A DNA stretch of 64,000 bases from Neomesorhizobium albiziae (GTDB taxonomy: Bacteria; Pseudomonadota; Alphaproteobacteria; Rhizobiales; Rhizobiaceae), in assembly GCF_900114255.1 (NCBI RefSeq), contig NZ_FOSL01000006.1, forward strand, positions 186,001-250,000, read 5' to 3'. Both the position numbers and the translations under genes were made by a program. Below are positions 63,091-64,000 of this stretch, piece after piece. The notes under the pieces are model-generated. The model saw only the letters and a program-made list of their open reading frames with translations, was not told the origin of the DNA and ran no database searches. How positions within the stretch are numbered: the stretch's first letter is position 1; the number at the start of each line of letters is the position of its first letter.

Positions 63091-64000
63091 TTATGAAATC
63101 GAGAGATGTTCGGACGAGTTGTCAATCAAGATCAAACAACCCGGATCGTTCAAATGGAACTCAACAACGCGCGGCACGAAGAGGCGGGCATAGCGCGAGA
63201 AGGCGCTAGTGGGCGGGAAGCGAATCACGGTATCGCATCGCCCAAGGAGATACATCTCAACGAGAGCAGAAAAGCCGCCTTCAACCCCCAGTGCTGCACT
63301 ATGTAATGGCCCAGCCCGATCCGCCAGAAGGCGTTTTGGGATAGTGAAAAGATCGGGAAACACGCCCGACAAGTCATGAAGCACCTGCGCGCTGTCCGTA
63401 CACAAGAACACCCTCACAGGTCTTGGATGCGGTAGAGCTGTGGCCTTATGAATAGCAGTGCATACCTGCCGCAAGGCGAGCTCCGAATCAGCCCAGTAGG
63501 GCGTGTGCCCCATAATATCTTCGCCGTTGCCGTGCCGGACATGAACCCCGATTATGCTGTGCCCCTTAAAGTGTTCCTGGTAGATGGCTTCAATCCGCGC
63601 CTCAATTTCAGGCCTCGGTTTGATGTTCTGAAAAACCTGTCGTTCGGCATCCTCCCCGCAACGCCACATCAAGCAAGCATCACACACTACGGTGTTGGCT
63701 TGAGTATCATCTTGACCCTCGAAAAGCTCTCTCAGCTCGTCGCGTTCCCGGAAAATCTGTTCATCTGGGCGGTAAACGCAGTCGATCGATGGCTTATTCC
63801 ACCACGGCGGGAAGAAAGGCCCAGGAAATGAGAGCTGGTTGATCTGATCGTCGCAAATGACCTGTACGCCAGCGATGTCCTGAATTGGCTCGAAGAACAC
63901 CGGAAAGGCGTTCGTGAGGGGTTCATCGAGATAACAGGAGCCACGCCAATCTATCGCTAGCGTCCGCCCGGTCCGCTGCGCGTAGGACCAAGCTGCCGCC
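63091..64000 (-). CDS. nodZ: Nod-factor alpha-1,6-fucosyltransferase, 5' end beyond window
   Basis: 303 codons to the window edge; about 20 more residues are expected upstream. It matches NodZ throughout: AIDWRGSCYLDEPLTNAF, then GVHVRHGNGEDIMGHTPYWA (Arg-containing sugar-nucleotide site), VFLCTDSAQVLHDLSGVFPD, ALGVEGGFSALVEMYLLGRC and TVIRFPPTSAFSRYARLFVP. NodZ adds fucose from GDP-fucose to the reducing-end GlcNAc of Nod factor. Its promoter lies outside the window. Confidence 0.95.
   Translation of the reverse strand, partial: AAAWSYAQRTGRTLAIDWRGSCYLDEPLTNAFPVFFEPIQDIAGVQVICDDQINQLSFPGPFFPPWWNKPSIDCVYRPDEQIFRERDELRELFEGQDDTQANTVVCDACLMWRCGEDAERQVFQNIKPRPEIEARIEAIYQEHFKGHSIIGVHVRHGNGEDIMGHTPYWADSELALRQVCTAIHKATALPHPRPVRVFLCTDSAQVLHDLSGVFPDLFTIPKRLLADRAGPLHSAALGVEGGFSALVEMYLLGRCDTVIRFPPTSAFSRYARLFVPRVVEFHLNDPGCLILIDNSSEHLSIS

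Noticed and set aside
36149-64000. A second copy of the tRNA end as the other attachment site
   Set aside because: I did not see it in this window; the element probably ends beyond 64000.

Overview
The window looks like part of a Mesorhizobium-type rhizobial chromosome (Alphaproteobacteria, order Hyphomicrobiales). The protein families are rhizobial, codons are GC-rich, and a consensus nod box and nodZ lie in the right half. The left half (1-36148) is ordinary chromosome. The right half (36149-64000) is accessory DNA that begins with a tyrosine integrase beside a CAU-anticodon tRNA gene. It ends in nodulation genes, so it is most likely one end of a symbiosis island or integrative conjugative element (ICE).

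Left half. Metabolic and regulatory genes come first: the end of an amidase, an AraC regulator, a cupin, a CHASE-PAS-GGDEF-EAL cyclic-di-GMP enzyme, a zinc metallopeptidase, an ArsR regulator, carA divergent from a yqeY-like gene, a LuxR regulator, an MFS exporter and an NptA-type Na/Pi transporter. A brnTA toxin-antitoxin pair (brnT apparently frameshifted) precedes the dnaG-rpoD macromolecular-synthesis block. From 18.6 to 36 kb there are small oxidoreductases and regulators, including a TetR gene whose 17-bp operator recurs at two VOC-family genes. Then come arginase-like, lipid-kinase, SMP-30, M24 peptidase and SDR genes, a parDE pair, an APC permease, an OmpA-family protein with a long Pro/Ala/Glu-rich linker, and a SIMPL-domain protein. 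The tRNA follows at 36073.

Island part 1 (36.2-54.4 kb) is a low-oxygen module. It holds O2-independent ubiquinone genes ubiT-ubiU-ubiV, decayed ubiD and ubiX, O2-independent coproporphyrinogen oxidase hemN, an fnrN regulator with a 4Fe-4S cysteine set, a hemerythrin and the full ccoNOQPGHIS (fixNOQPGHIS) cbb3-oxidase cluster. Five FNR/FixK-type boxes sit upstream of these units, so FnrN probably switches on quinone, heme and high-affinity oxidase together in low oxygen, as a bacteroid would need.

Island part 2 (54.4-64 kb) is symbiotic and mobile DNA. A scar of fixJ, mobile-mystery-protein-A and IS630 fragments is followed by a consensus nod box. The nod box drives a low-GC pair, a FlaA1/CapD-like sugar-nucleotide dehydratase and a UDP-sulfoquinovose-synthase-like epimerase, which is the most novel-looking unit here. 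IS debris follows: an IS3 end, a decayed IS66, and an IS3 element split by an intact IS1111-type (IS110 family) element with a candidate guide RNA. The window ends with an acyltransferase of the NolL/NodX type and the fucosyltransferase gene nodZ, cut by the window edge. These are Nod-factor fucosylation and acetylation functions.
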